Positions 1 through 8,764 of a stretch of DNA of 64,000 bases are shown piece by piece. The number at the start of each line of letters is the position of its first letter. Position 1 is the first letter of the stretch. Source of the stretch: Serilophus lunatus (Eukaryota > Chordata > Aves > Passeriformes > Eurylaimidae); assembly GCA_013399895.1 (NCBI GenBank), contig VXBA01000882.1:36598-100597 (forward strand), written 5' to 3'. The position numbers and the translations under genes are program-made. The notes below the pieces were generated by a model, which was given only the letters and a program-made list of their open reading frames with translations, was not told where the DNA came from and did not search any database.

Positions 1-500
1 AGAAGCCGAGCAGGGGCTCTCAGTTTGCTGCTGGGGCACCTCCACACCAAGGTTTGGCCTGGGACACGCTGCCCGGAGTGGGGAATGTCACCCTGCGCCC
101 TCCCAGTGCCTCCTACACTGAGTCACAGAATCCCAGAATATGCTGAGCTGGGAGGGGCACACAAGGACCATCGAGTCCAACTCGTGGCCCTGCACAGGAA
201 CATCCCCAAGGGTCACCCCATGAGCCCCAGGGGATCATCCCACCCCTCCCGCAGCTCTGGCAGCCTCGGGGCTGTGCCCACTGCCCTGGGGAGCCTGGGC
301 ACTGCCCAACCCCCCTCTGGGCAAAGAACCTTTTCCTTATACCCACCCTGCCCCTGCCCTGACACAGCTCCAGCCATTCCCTGGTCCCTGCCCCTCCTCT
401 GCCCCTCCCCAGGGAGTTGTCCCTGCAAAGGGGTCTCCCCTCAGTCTCCTCCAGGCTGAACACACCAAGTGCCCTCGGGCGCTGTGCCCTCGCGTCTCAC
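1..500 (-). other. HDAC7: HDAC7 intron downstream of the last visible exon (partial)
   Basis: Begins with the donor GTGAGACGC read on the minus strand at 500. It contains a CR1 fragment at about 121-470 and no coding exon. The next HDAC7 exon must lie to the left of the window. Confidence 0.8.
121..470 (-). mobile_element. CR1 LINE fragment, 3' end
   Basis: The left end is the CR1 tail (CACAGAATCCCAGAATA on the plus strand). Inward follow the typical avian CR1 phrases: GAGTCCAACTC, CCTGCACAGGAACATCCCC, the CCCAACCCCCCTCTGGG block, and GGTCTCCCCTCAGTCTCC with CCAGGCTGAACA. It is truncated at its 5' side, as CR1 copies usually are. Confidence 0.88.
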
Positions 501-709
501 CTTGCCCAGGTGTGTTTGCTGCTTGAGCCTCTCCAGGAACTGGGTGTGGTGCTGCTGATACACCAGGTGCTGCTGGATGGCCTTGGGGTTCTGGGGCAGC
601 GGCTCCGAGCGGGTCCTGCCCAGAGGTTTGTGGTGCCCCGGGAGCGACAGACGCTCGGCAGGGATGAGGGAGGGGGGGAAGGGGAAGGGGACAGTCCCCA
701 GACCTGGCA
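501..709 (-). CDS. HDAC7: HDAC7 coding exon: third 14-3-3 site and Q/H-rich segment
   Basis: This 209-bp exon encodes residues about 340-409 of histone deacetylase 7, counted from the MDLR methionine. The acceptor is CTCTTCCAG|TGCC and the donor is GGCAAG|GTGAGA. It starts by completing a split valine codon and ends on a codon boundary. The motif GRTRSEPLP (serine about 374) matches the conserved class IIa site whose phosphorylation by kinases such as PKD recruits 14-3-3 and drives nuclear export (human HDAC7 Ser358 region). Downstream of it the exon reads AIQQHLVYQQHHTQFLERLK. That resembles the glutamine-rich segment of HDAC4/HDAC5 more than the proline-rich mammalian HDAC7 sequence. This is the last exon inside the window, so the deacetylase domain is not visible. 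Confidence 0.95.
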
Positions 710-1249
710 CTGGAAGAGAGAGGAAGGAGAGGTGAGGGGCAGAGCTGACACCCTGCCCAGCTGTCTGTGCCCACAGAGTCACAGGATCTGCCGAGTTGGG
801 AGGGACCCACAAGAGTCCAACGCTCAGCCCTGCACAGCCCCATCCCTGCCCCTGCCCTGACACAGCTCCAGCCCATCCCCTGGGCTCCTGGCCCTGGTCC
901 CCCAGAGCAGAGCTCAGGCCCTGCCCCTCCTCTGCCCCTCCCCAGCGAGTTGTCCCTGCAGGGAGCTCCCCTCAGTCTCCTCTTCTCCATCTGAGTGCCC
1001 TCAGCTGCTCCTCACACTTTTCCCACCCTCCTTCCCTCCCTTGGACACCCTCCAACGGCTCAACACCTTCCTTACATTTTGGTGCCCCAAACTGCCCCAA
1101 TACTGCAGGTGAGGCCACCCCCAGGTCAGAGCAGAGCTGGACACCCCCGTCCCTCCCTTCCCAGGCCATGCTCAGCCCTCCTGAGCCGTGTCCCTCTGGC
1201 CACCGACCCCCCAGTCCCTCTCCAGCCTCTCCCACCTGCCCGTACTCAC
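710..1249 (-). other. HDAC7: HDAC7 intron with CR1 insertion
   Basis: This 540-bp intron lies between the two flanking HDAC7 exons. Most of it is a CR1 fragment at about 775-1150. I see no alternative exon. Confidence 0.85.
775..1150 (-). mobile_element. CR1 LINE fragment
   Basis: Starts with the CR1 tail CAGAGTCACAGGATCTGCCG. It then runs through the 'CCTGACACAGCTCCAGCCC', 'CTCCCCTCAGTCTCCTC' and 'GGTGCCCCAAACTGCCCC' blocks to a GAGGTGAGGCC-like segment near 1110-1120. It therefore reaches further 5' within CR1 than the copy at 121-470. Confidence 0.85.
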
Positions 1250-1448
1250 CGGCCACCAGCGGGGCGTGGGTGACCGAGGGCTCGAGGATGATGACGGGCT
1301 GGAGCCGGGGGGACAGGGGGCTGCCAGCCTCGTGCTGCTCCAAGCCAGCTGGGATGAACACGGGCGACTGGGTGCCCGGCAGGACGGGCCCGTTGAGCAC
1401 AGGCACCCGGTGCGCCAGGCTGGGCAGGGGCCGGCGCTCTGCCTCGCC
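1250..1448 (-). CDS. HDAC7: HDAC7 coding exon, regulatory linker
   Basis: This 199-bp exon encodes residues about 274-340 of HDAC7, starting GEAERRPLPS and ending in THAPLVA plus one base of the next valine codon. The segments SPRLQPVIILEPSVTHAPL and PGTQSPVFIPAGLEQHEAG align with mammalian HDAC7 (SRLQPILLLDPSGSHAPL and PHTPLFLPHGLEPEAGG). This part of class IIa HDACs is a flexible regulatory linker with no enzymatic residues. The donor is CCG|GTGAGT. The acceptor CGTGCAG|GGCGAG follows a polypyrimidine tract that is itself a CCT trinucleotide repeat (1456-1482). Confidence 0.94.
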
Positions 1449-1455
1449 CTGCACG

Positions 1456-1482
1456 GAGGAGGAGGAGGAGGAGGAGGAGGAA
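1456..1482 (-). repeat. (CCT)n microsatellite acting as splice-acceptor polypyrimidine tract
   Basis: About nine GGA units on the plus strand, CCT on the minus strand, end seven bases before the AG of the acceptor of the 1250-1448 exon. The repeat supplies the pyrimidine tract for that splice site. Confidence 0.85.
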
Positions 1483-1589
1483 GGCTGGGTCACCCCCCTC
1501 CCCGGGCACAGCATGAGCCCCAAAGCCAAAGGAAAGGGCTTTTCCTGCCCCACAGAGCCCAGCCCTGGGGGTCCCAGCCGGGCACCTAC

Positions 1590-1706
1590 CCTGGCACTGG
1601 TGGGAGCCGGCAGTCCCAGCGTGATGGCGGGCAGGGAGGCCGCGCTCTGCAGGGCGAACTGGGCCAGGGAGCTCTCCTGCATCATCAGCCGCTGGGCCAG
1701 GGGTGT
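1590..1706 (-). CDS. HDAC7: HDAC7 coding exon
   Basis: This 117-bp, phase 0-0 exon encodes residues about 235-273, beginning TPLAQRLMMQESSLAQFAL and ending ITLGLPAPTSAR. It matches the mammalian HDAC7 stretch LLGQRLRLQETSVAPFALP...LLPAITLGLPAPARA; the ITLGLPA block is shared with HDAC4 and HDAC5. The acceptor is GGTGCAG|ACACC and the donor is AGG|GTAGGT. The exon is a multiple of three, so it could be skipped without a frame change. The intron to the next exon is only 141 bp. Confidence 0.94.
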
Positions 1707-2047
1707 CTGCACCAGACACCCGCCCTCAGAGCCCTGCCCTGCACAGCAGGAGCTGGGGGGGCACCAGCACCCCCGGGGTGGGCGGGAGAAAGGGGTGGCT
1801 GAGCCCAAACTGCCTGTGGGAACAGGCAAGGGACGAGGGCAAGGGACATCGGGGACACCCAGGGGGTGGGGACAGCAGGAGGCAGGGAATGCTCGCTGGG
1901 AAGGAGGGTTGGGAGCAGCCGGGCCAGGCAGGGCATCCCGGGAGAGCAGGGAAGGGGCAGCACAGGGGTCAGGGCTGGGTGTAGGAAGGCAGCGGGAGAT
2001 GAGCAGGAGCCTCTGAGGTCAGGGAGCCCCAGGCTGGCAGAGCTCAC
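1707..2047 (-). other. HDAC7: HDAC7 intron
   Basis: This 341-bp GC-rich intron lies between the exons at 1590-1706 and 2048-2157. I see no repeat or regulatory motif in it. Confidence 0.85.
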
Positions 2048-2157
2048 CTCGTGGGCCATGGCAGAGGCGCTGGGCAGGGCTCCGTGCTCGGCGGGCAGGC
2101 TGTCGTTGGGAGAGCTGCAGCCGGACACGGGGGTGCTGCTGCTGCTCGGGGAGGAAT
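2048..2157 (-). CDS. HDAC7: HDAC7 coding exon, serine-rich block
   Basis: This 110-bp exon encodes residues about 198-234. The sequence DSSPSSSSTPVSGCSSPNDS is nearly identical to mammalian HDAC7 (DSSPSSSSTPASGCSSPNDS), and this block is diagnostic for the class IIa family. It continues to EHGALPSASAMAHE. The acceptor is CCTGCACAG|ATTCC and completes a split Asp codon. The donor is CACGAG|GTGAGC. The serine/proline density suggests a phosphorylated, disordered linker. Confidence 0.96.
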
Positions 2158-2578
2158 CTGTGCAGGGGCAGGAAGGAGGGCGATGGGCACAGCCCTGCCC
2201 CAGCCCTACACTGCCCTCCGACAGCCGCCCACGACCCTCCCAGGGACAAATGCCCCTCGGGCACAGCGGGCACGGAGCTGCCCCACCGAGGGAAGCACAG
2301 TGAGCAGCCCTGAGCAGCCACATCTGCACAGGCCCTTGGGCCTCTCCAGCTGTGCAGGCCCATCCTGGCCCCCAAAAGCAGCAGGACACAGCTGCAGGAA
2401 CGGCCTCTCCTGGCTCAGCCCTCCCTTCACCACCACGGCAAAGCTCCAGGGAGAGGATGTGGGACACGGCCCCGGAGACTTGGCTCCCAGGCAGGTGTGA
2501 CAGGGGGTCCTGGGCAGCTGCAGCTGCTCTGGGACGGCCCCAGGGTCTCTCCTAACCCCTTTCAGGCCGAGCTCTCAC
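2158..2578 (-). other. HDAC7: HDAC7 intron
   Basis: This 421-bp intron contains nothing recognisable besides ordinary GC-rich intronic sequence. Confidence 0.8.
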
Positions 2579-2701
2579 CGATGGCCTCGGGTGGCCGCCT
2601 CTTCAGGGAGGGGGGAGCGCTTTCCTTGCGCGTCAGGGGGTTCTTGCGCCGGTCCAGGCACTTCCTGGGCTTGCAGCGCACCTTCAGGTTGGGCTCAGAT
2701 G
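2579..2701 (-). CDS. HDAC7: HDAC7 coding exon: basic NLS region and 14-3-3 sites 1 and 2
   Basis: This 123-bp exon encodes residues about 157-198. It begins with the second half of RKTASEPNLK, whose serine (about 158) corresponds to human HDAC7 Ser155. It then carries the basic stretch KPRKCLDRRKNPL and RKESAPPSLKRRP, whose serine (about 184) corresponds to human Ser181. Phosphorylation of these serines by CaMK, PKD or MARK-type kinases recruits 14-3-3 and masks the nuclear-localisation region. The acceptor is TTCCCAG|CATCT and the donor is ATCG|GTGAGA. The phases fit both neighbours (2 nt in, 1 nt out). Confidence 0.95.
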
Positions 2702-2826
2702 CTGGGAACACACAAGGGCTGAGTCCTGGCCCCGCCTGGATGGGCCCCCTGGGGCCAGTTCCCAGCTCCAGCCGCCCCCTGCCAGCAGCTGGGAGGGTGG
2801 TTCCCGTGTTATTCCCAAGGCCTTAC

Positions 2827-2942
2827 CCGTCTTCCGCAAAGGAAAATGCTCCGGAGGGTCGAGGGAAGTGCTGGGGATGGGGGGCAGGAAGGTGCTGAGC
2901 ACAGGAGGGGAAGGGCCCTCAGGATCCAGAGGCTCCAGAGAC
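2827..2942 (-). CDS. HDAC7: HDAC7 coding exon ahead of 14-3-3 site 1
   Basis: This 116-bp exon encodes residues about 118-157: SLEPLDPEGPSPPVLSTFLP followed by PIPSTSLDPPEHFPLRKT. The mammalian HDAC7 counterpart reads TLEPLETEG...SFLPPVPSLPSDPPEHFPLRKT. The donor splits the codon after RKT, so 14-3-3 site 1 is assembled across the junction with the 2579-2701 exon. The acceptor is CTGTAG|GTCTC and the donor is ACGG|GTAAGG. The flanking introns are only 125 and 97 bp. Confidence 0.95.
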
Positions 2943-3039
2943 CTACAGGGAGAAGCCACCTTGTTAGAGCCCCTTCCCAGGTTGGTTTTCCAGGTCCTGA
3001 GCGTGTCCTGCTGGGGGCTGCAGGGCTCCGGGGTTCCAC

Positions 3040-3151
3040 CTGTAGGGCAGGGCTGAAGGGTTGGAGTTGCTGGTCCTCTCCAGAGCTGCCTGTTGCTTCT
3101 TCAGGATGACCTCAGCCAGCTTTTGCTTCACCACCGTGCTGGCCACAGCAC
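3040..3151 (-). CDS. HDAC7: HDAC7 coding exon: MEF2-binding helix
   Basis: This 112-bp exon encodes residues about 81-118. AVASTVVKQKLAEVILKKQ is almost identical to the mammalian HDAC7 segment. It corresponds to the amphipathic helix that class IIa HDACs insert into the groove of the MEF2 MADS/MEF2 domain (as in HDAC4 and HDAC9). The remainder reads QAALERTSNSNPSALPYR. The acceptor is CCTGCAG|GTGCT and the donor is TACAG|GTGGAA. The exon gives HDAC7 its targeting to MEF2-regulated promoters, and the near-identity implies that function is retained. Confidence 0.96.
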
Positions 3152-3199
3152 CTGCAGGATGAGCAGCAGTGACCTCATCAGTCAATTAATTCATGTGTC

Positions 3200-3310
3200 T
3201 GATCATTACACACCGCAGGAACCCTTCCCTGGGGGGGTGGGCAGGCCCTGGCACAGGCTGCCCTGGAAGTGTCCAGGGACAGGTTGGAGCCACCTGGGAC
3301 AGTGGAACCT
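3200..3310 (+). mobile_element. CR1 LINE fragment (short)
   Basis: 'GTGGGCAGGCCCTGGCACAG' followed by 'GTCCAGGGACAGGTTGGAG' and CCACCTGGGACAGTGG is internal 3'-UTR sequence of avian CR1 in plus orientation. The 3' tail is missing. Confidence 0.7.
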
Positions 3311-3409
3311 TTGGATGCAACGCAGGGCCCTGCCCACCCCAAAACTGGGACCAACCCCCCTCCAGCTCCACCAGCACTGGCACCAGATGGCGCCGGGAGA
3401 TCACGGCTG

Positions 3410-3705
3410 GATGGGGCTGCAAACCCATCCCAGGGTCCCACTGAGCTCCCCAAACCCATCCCAGGGTCCCACTGAGCTCCCCAAACCCACCCTGGGGGTC
3501 CCACTGAGCTCCCCAAACCCATCCCAGGGGTCTCACTGAGCTCTCCCACCTTGAAGGGTTCTCCAAACCCACCCTGGGGGTCCCACTGACCTCCCCAAAC
3601 CCGTCCCAGGGTCCCACTGAGCTCCCCAAACCCATCCCAGGGGTCTCACTGAGCTCTCCCACCTTCAAGGGGTCTCCAAACCCACCCTGGGGGCCCCCCC
3701 CAGCT
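3410..3705. repeat. Minisatellite, about 31-bp unit
   Basis: About eight to nine copies of a unit built on CCCAAACCCATCCCAGG then GTCCCACTGAGCTC, with CACC/CATC and insertion variants. It lies between the 3040-3151 and 3835-3925 HDAC7 exons. Confidence 0.85.
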
Positions 3706-3834
3706 CTCCCAGCTGGACAGGTGAAGGCACAGCTCGGTCTGGACAAGGGCAGAGCCCCCAGACCCCCTTGCAGAAGCCCCTCTGACCTCCCCCCGCCCAG
3801 TTTTCGGGACAGGTGACACACACAGGGGCCTTAC

Positions 3835-3925
3835 TTCTCTTGCTCTTGTCCTTGTTGAGGATCTGCCTCAGCTCCTGCTCCTGCTGCCCTGGCTCAGCCT
3901 CACGGTGAGGGGACTCCATGGTCAC
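3835..3925 (-). CDS. HDAC7: HDAC7 coding exon
   Basis: This 91-bp exon encodes residues about 51-80 plus one base of codon 81: VTMESPHREAEPGQ then QEQELRQILNKDKSKR. Mammalian HDAC7 reads DTPMPELQVGPQEQELRQLLHKDKSKRS at this point. The acceptor is CCCACAG|GTGACC and the donor is AGAA|GTAAGG. The next exon completes an AGT serine codon, giving SKRSAVAS across the junction as in mammals. It probably forms a short helix leading into the MEF2-binding segment. Confidence 0.95.
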
Positions 3926-5180
3926 CTGTGGGACAAGGACACCAGCACTGGAGACCCCAGCACAGCCCCAAACCCCCTGAAACCCCTCCCCAAGCCCAAG
4001 GCAGGGGGGCACAGGGATGGAACACGCCTGCAACAGCCACTTATGTCATTTTGGAGGCCCTGCCTGACTAGAACTTGTTGTTTCATCACAGCAAACTGGA
4101 CACATCTTTGTCTCCAGAGACACTTTGTTCTCCCCAGGGACACCATAAAACTCCAACCAGGAGTTGTTCCAACTCGCTGCCTCTCGTGGTGTTTTGACCT
4201 ATCTGTAGCTGGGGTGTGTTGTAATGCAACAACAAAATAATCAAAATACTCATTTTTTTATCAAAATATAAAAAGGAAAAATAAAGCTCTTAAAGTTTGG
4301 ATCTTGGTGTTCTGCAGAGCTGAGGTTTGCAGAGCTGATCCCAGTTCCCAGGGAGGTCAGGGAGCACAAGGAGCCTCTGAGACCCAACAGTCCTGGCAGC
4401 AGCACCAGTGTGATCCCCTCAGGGCTTCCAGGCACTGGGACGCTTCCAGACACGGTTACTGGGACCAGTGAGCCCACATCACACTCTGAGCTGGTGCTTA
4501 GGGCAGAGACTGGTTCAGTCCAGAGGAGAGAGGACATAATTCCATCTCCCACCACCCAAAATGGGCTCTGGAGCAGATGGATGGCCTTGATGCCTGGAGA
4601 TGGTCACAGCTCCCTGGAATGTGGTCACAACTCCCTGGATGTGCCCTCCCCAACTTCCCTCCCTCTGAAGCCCCTCTGGTTCCTCCAGAGGAACCATCTG
4701 CACTAAATCCTGCCCAAATTTTGTGACAATGACATCTGGCAGCAGCAGGAAGGGCAGGAATTCCAGGGATCAGGGAAGGCTTCCCAGAAAAGCTGCTCCC
4801 CTGTGTGGTGACTAAGCTGTGCCCTGGGGCATCACAGACACCAGGAATCCTGTCCAGCTGCTCTGGCTCCTCACCCCACACACAGGGAACATCCCAGGAG
4901 CCCCCAGGAGGTTTGGCCTGGATTTAAGACACAACCCCACACCCGACTCCCAGAGACACCTGTATCTCTAGCCTTGCTAAAAACCCCTCCAGACCTCCCA
5001 GCTCAGGGAATTCACCTGGAAAGGTTATTTTGGGAGTGAGATTCTCACCCTCTCCCTGCCAGGCATGGCAACTCAAAGCCAGCCCTTAAACACGGGGGTG
5101 CTTTGGTGGCAAAAATTCCTTCTGCAGAGCGTCCAAACGGTACCAAAGGTGGGTGCAAGGCAAAAGCAGGAGCCCCATAC
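3926..5180 (-). other. HDAC7: HDAC7 intron
   Basis: This 1,255-bp intron is moderately AT-rich at 4200-4300. I find no repeats, exons or strong motifs in it. Confidence 0.85.
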
Positions 5181-5377
5181 CCTGGCGTGCTGCTGGTTGA
5201 GCTGCTCCACTTGCTGCTGGTGAAGGCTGGCCAGGAAGAGCTGGTGCTGCAGCTGCTGGGTGTGTTTGAGGGCCAGCAGAGCCGTGTCTGAGCCGGGCTT
5301 CACGACGCGCTGCCCGATCCGCAGGTCCATGGGCACGGTCTGGGGCACCCGTGGGGAGGTGCACGGGGTCACAGCAG
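5181..5377 (-). CDS. HDAC7: HDAC7 coding exon: MDLR start region, PMDLR motif, Q-rich helix
   Basis: This 197-bp exon enters with two bases completing a codon (CT), then encodes 15 residues, AVTPCTSPRVPQTVP. They are followed by MDLRIGQRVVKPGSD, the counterpart of MDLRVGQR at the N-terminus of the main human isoform. The ATG at 5330-5328 has a strong context (GTGCCCATGG). The exon continues with ALLALKHTQQLQHQLFLASL and HQQQVEQLNQQHAR, a short form of the Q-rich helix of HDAC4/5/9. The acceptor is CCCCCACAG|CTGCT and the donor is AGG|GTATGG. The open frame upstream of MDLR fits a longer isoform initiated in an upstream exon. In that isoform PMDLR would form a complete PxDL-type CtBP motif, as in HDAC4. 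Confidence 0.95.
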
Positions 5378-5677
5378 CTGTGGGGGACACAAGCAGGCCC
5401 GGCTCAGTCACTGCCAGGCTTAGAGCAGCCTGAAAACAAGAAAAGGTTTAGCCCAGCTGGGAGGAATCCGTGGAGAAGGGGTTGCCACACCCCGTCCTCT
5501 GCCTGCAAAGCCTCCTCTGCCACCTGGGGGAAAATATTGCTGCACATCACACGCCTTCGGAGAGACTCCAGGGTGCTGCAGGTGTCTCTCTCCCTGACAC
5601 CAGGGCTGAGATTTGGCTTGGTGGAACCTGCACAGCCTCCCTGGGTGGTGAGTGCTGCTGGGGACACTGAAACAGGG

Positions 5678-6818
5678 CCAGTTACACACCTGGAGTGATT
5701 CCATTGACATACCTGGAATCATTCCATTGACACACCTGAAATCACTCCATTTACACACCTGGAATCATTCCATTGACACACCCAGAGTGATTCCATTGAC
5801 ACACCTGGAATCATTCCATTGACACACCTGGAGTGATTCCATTGACACACCTGGAATCATTCCATTGACACACCTGGAGTGATTCCATTGACACATCTGG
5901 AGTCATTCCATTGACACACCTGGAGTGATTCCATTGACACACCTGGAATCATTCCATTTACACACCTGGAGTGATTCCATTGACACATCTGGAGTCATTC
6001 CATTGACACACCTGGAGTGATTCCATTGACACACCTGGAATCATTCCATTGACACACCTGGAGTGATTCCATTGACACACCTGGAGTGATTCCATTGACA
6101 CACCTGGAATCATTCCATTGACACATCTGGAGTCATTCCATTGACACACCTGGAGTGATTCCATTGACACACCTGGAGTGATTCCATTGACACATCTGGA
6201 GTCATTCCATTGACACACCTGGAGTGATTCCATTGACACACCTGGAGTGATTCCATTGACACATCTGGAGTCATTCCATTGACACACCTGGAGTGATTCC
6301 ATTGACACACCTGGAGTGATTCCATTGACACATCTGGAGTCATTCCATTGACACACCTGGAGTGATTCCATTGACACACCTGGAGTGATTCCATTGACAC
6401 ATCTGGAGTCATTCCATTGACACATCTGGAGTGATTCCATTGACACACCTGGAGTGATTCCATTGACACACCTGGAATCATTCCATTTACACACCTGGAG
6501 TCATTCCATTGACACATCTGGAGTCATTCCATTGACACATCTGGAGTGATTCCATTGACACACCTGGAATCATTCCATTGACACACCTGGAGTGATTCCA
6601 TTGACACACCTGGAGTGATTCCATTGACACATCTGGAGTCATTCCATTGACACACCTGGAGTGATTCCATTGACACACCTGGAGTGATTCCATTGACACA
6701 CCTGGAATCATTCCATTGACACATCTGGAGTCATTCCATTGACACACCTGGAATAATTCCATTGACACACCTGGAATCGTTCCATTGACACACCTGAAAC
6801 AGTCCCAGTTACACACAG
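5678..6818. repeat. Large 23-bp minisatellite with higher-order structure
   Basis: About 48 tandem copies of a 23-bp unit with the core ATTCCATTGACACACCTGG. Variants end in GAGTG, GAATC or GAGTC, and some units carry ACATCTGG. The ends are marked by a CAGTTACACAC variant on both sides. From about 6120 to 6420 three variants recur in fixed order, forming a 69-bp higher-order unit. Because 23 is not a multiple of three, all frames stay open, so the long open frames here are not genes. Confidence 0.97.
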
Positions 6819-6884
6819 CAGAGTCCTGGTGTCCCCTCCCCATCCTTGGGCTCAGCACAGCCTGACCCTGCCCTTTCCCTGGGG

Positions 6885-6978
6885 ACAAAAGGGGGCAGGA
6901 AGGTCTTGGGGGGACAAAAAGGAGCAGGGAGGTCTTGGGGGGACAAAAAGGAGCAGGGAGGTCTTGGGGGGGCCCCCA
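6885..6978. repeat. Minisatellite, about 29-bp unit, three copies
   Basis: Three copies of GGGGGGACAAAAAGGAGCAG plus GGAGGTCTT. The first copy differs at a few bases. Confidence 0.9.
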
Positions 6979-7504
6979 GAGCTGCCCCAGCCACCCCCGG
7001 GATGGAGGGGGACACAGAGCCAGGGGGGAAGGCACTGCTGGGATCCCTGGGAATCTCTCTCCCCCATTTGTTGAAATCTTTGCAAAAACAAACTCTGAAG
7101 CAGCTCAGGAGGAGAGCTCTGGGGACAGGGAGGCCGAGCAGGAGGCAGCAGCCAGAAAAACAACTGCTCAGCACTGGCCAAGCCTGGAAAAAGCCTGTCG
7201 AGCATCCCCGGGGCCAAGAGGCTCCAGAGCCAGGGAAGAGGCTGCGTGGAGCCTCCTCCTGCCACATCCCACACCAGGGACGGCTCAGGAGAGTTTTCAG
7301 GAGGGGGAAAAAGGGAGGGTGGGACCAAGGTGGCCTGAGGTGCCCCGGGGTGACACAGGAGTCCCGACCCGACGTCCCTGGCCGGCCAAAGCCACCGAAG
7401 TTGGGGCGGTTTTCCAGAGCTTGGGAACACCAAACTCCGCATTCCCGGTGCCAGGGCGGCACTGGTGACACTGGGAGTGCAGCCTGTGTCCCCAGACTGG
7501 GATT

Positions 7505-8100
7505 TGGCACCTGGGATGCACAGACCCAGTTTGGGATGCACAGGCTGGGACTGGGATGCACAGACCCAGTCTGGGATGCACAGACCCAGTTTGGGATGCA
7601 CAGGCTGGGACTGGGATGCACAGACCCAGTCTGGGATGCACTGGCCCAGTCTGGGATGCACAGACCCAGTTTGGGATGCATGGGCCCAGTTTGGGATGCA
7701 CAGGCTGGGACTGGGATGCACAGACCCAGTCTGGGATGCACAGACCCAGTTTGGGATGCCCAGGCTGGGACTGGGATGCACAGACCCAGTCTGGGATGCA
7801 CTGGCCCAGTTTGGGATGCACAGACCCAGTCTGGGATGCACAGACCCAGTATGGGATGCACTGGCCCAGTTTGGGATGCACAGACCCAGTTTGAGATGCA
7901 CAGACCCAGTCTGGGATGCACTGGCCCAGTTTGGGATGCACAGACCCAGTCTGGGATGCACTGGCCCAGTTTGGGATGCACAGACCCAGTCTGGGATGCA
8001 CTGGCCCAGTTTGGGATGTACAGACCCAGTTTGGGATGCACAGACCCAGTTTGGGATGCACAGGTCCAGTCTGGGAGGCACAGGTCCAGTCTGGGATTCT
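7505..8100. repeat. 20-bp minisatellite, about 30 copies
   Basis: Perfect 20-bp periodicity of CAGACCCAGTCTGGGATGCA, with CTGGCCCAGT and CAGGCTGGGA variants. The variants are ordered: 60-bp blocks dominate the left part, and a 40-bp alternation (CAGACCCAGTC / CTGGCCCAGTT) dominates about 7780-8010. Open frames of 484 and 521 codons across it are artefacts of the periodicity. Confidence 0.97.
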
Positions 8101-8105
8101 CTGCT

Positions 8106-8760
8106 GACCCTGTGCATCCTCAGAGGGTCAAACCCACCATCCTCTTCGTCCCCCACATGCCCAGGAGTGGGGCCAAGTGCCAGGGCAGGGAGGAGCCAAG
8201 GGGGAGCCCCCAGGCAGGGAAGCGAGGGAAGGTTCCCGGGCCAGGCTCCTGCCCCTCTGGATATTTGGCTGCTGCCAACATTTCTGGGAATTATTTTTAG
8301 TTCCCAAGAACATTCACACGGAAAGGCCAGAGCAAGGGAGTCCTCCCACGAGTGCTGGGCTGGCAGGGGGTCCCTGCGACCAGGGCAGTGCTCAGCCCCT
8401 TTCCAGGGGCATTCCACGCCCTCCCTCTCCTCCCTGCTGAATAGTCACTAATTGCAAACGAGCAGGGCCGTGTTTGGGGGGTCAGGGGAAGCACCAGATT
8501 CCTGCTAAGCCAAGGGTGGAACCTGGTGGCAGCGACTTTCTCAGGCTGGCGGTGCCGACGTGTCACCCAGGACATCCCTGGTCACCCAGACATCCCCCTC
8601 ACCCTAAAAACACCCCAAAGATCCAGCCCAGGAATCTTTGCTTTGCCATTTCCTGATTGTTTTTAAAGGGGCAAATCAGTGAGCTGGGCTCATCTGAGAA
8701 GGAAGTAAAGCAAAGAGCAAAGAGAGGATTCTTCAGAGGCACAGCAGAGTCACATCCCAT
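8106..8760. other. Intronic sequence between arrays
   Basis: Unique sequence. The only motif noted is a MEF2-type site TTATTTTTAG at 8291-8300. Confidence 0.6.
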
Positions 8761-8764
8761 CTCT

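Larger units (their letters stand above)
3152..3834 (-). other. HDAC7: HDAC7 intron with CR1 piece and minisatellite
   Basis: This 683-bp intron holds a short CR1 fragment (about 3200-3310) and a tandem array of about 31-bp units (about 3410-3705). No alternative exon is seen. Confidence 0.85.

Noticed and set aside
796..2016. Plus-strand open frame of 406 codons opposite the HDAC7 exons
   Set aside because: It is the antisense shadow of GC-rich HDAC7 exons and a CR1 copy. The minus strand has splice sites and homology.
5958..6724. Repetitive open frames (MESLQVCQWNDSRCVNG type)
   Set aside because: Same artefact from the 23-bp minisatellite.
6846..8417. Open frames of 484 (plus) and 521 (minus) codons with repeats of GMHRPSLGCTD / CASQTGSVHP type
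   Set aside because: They are produced by the 20-bp minisatellite, whose period is not a multiple of three, so all frames are open. There is no splice, start or homology support.
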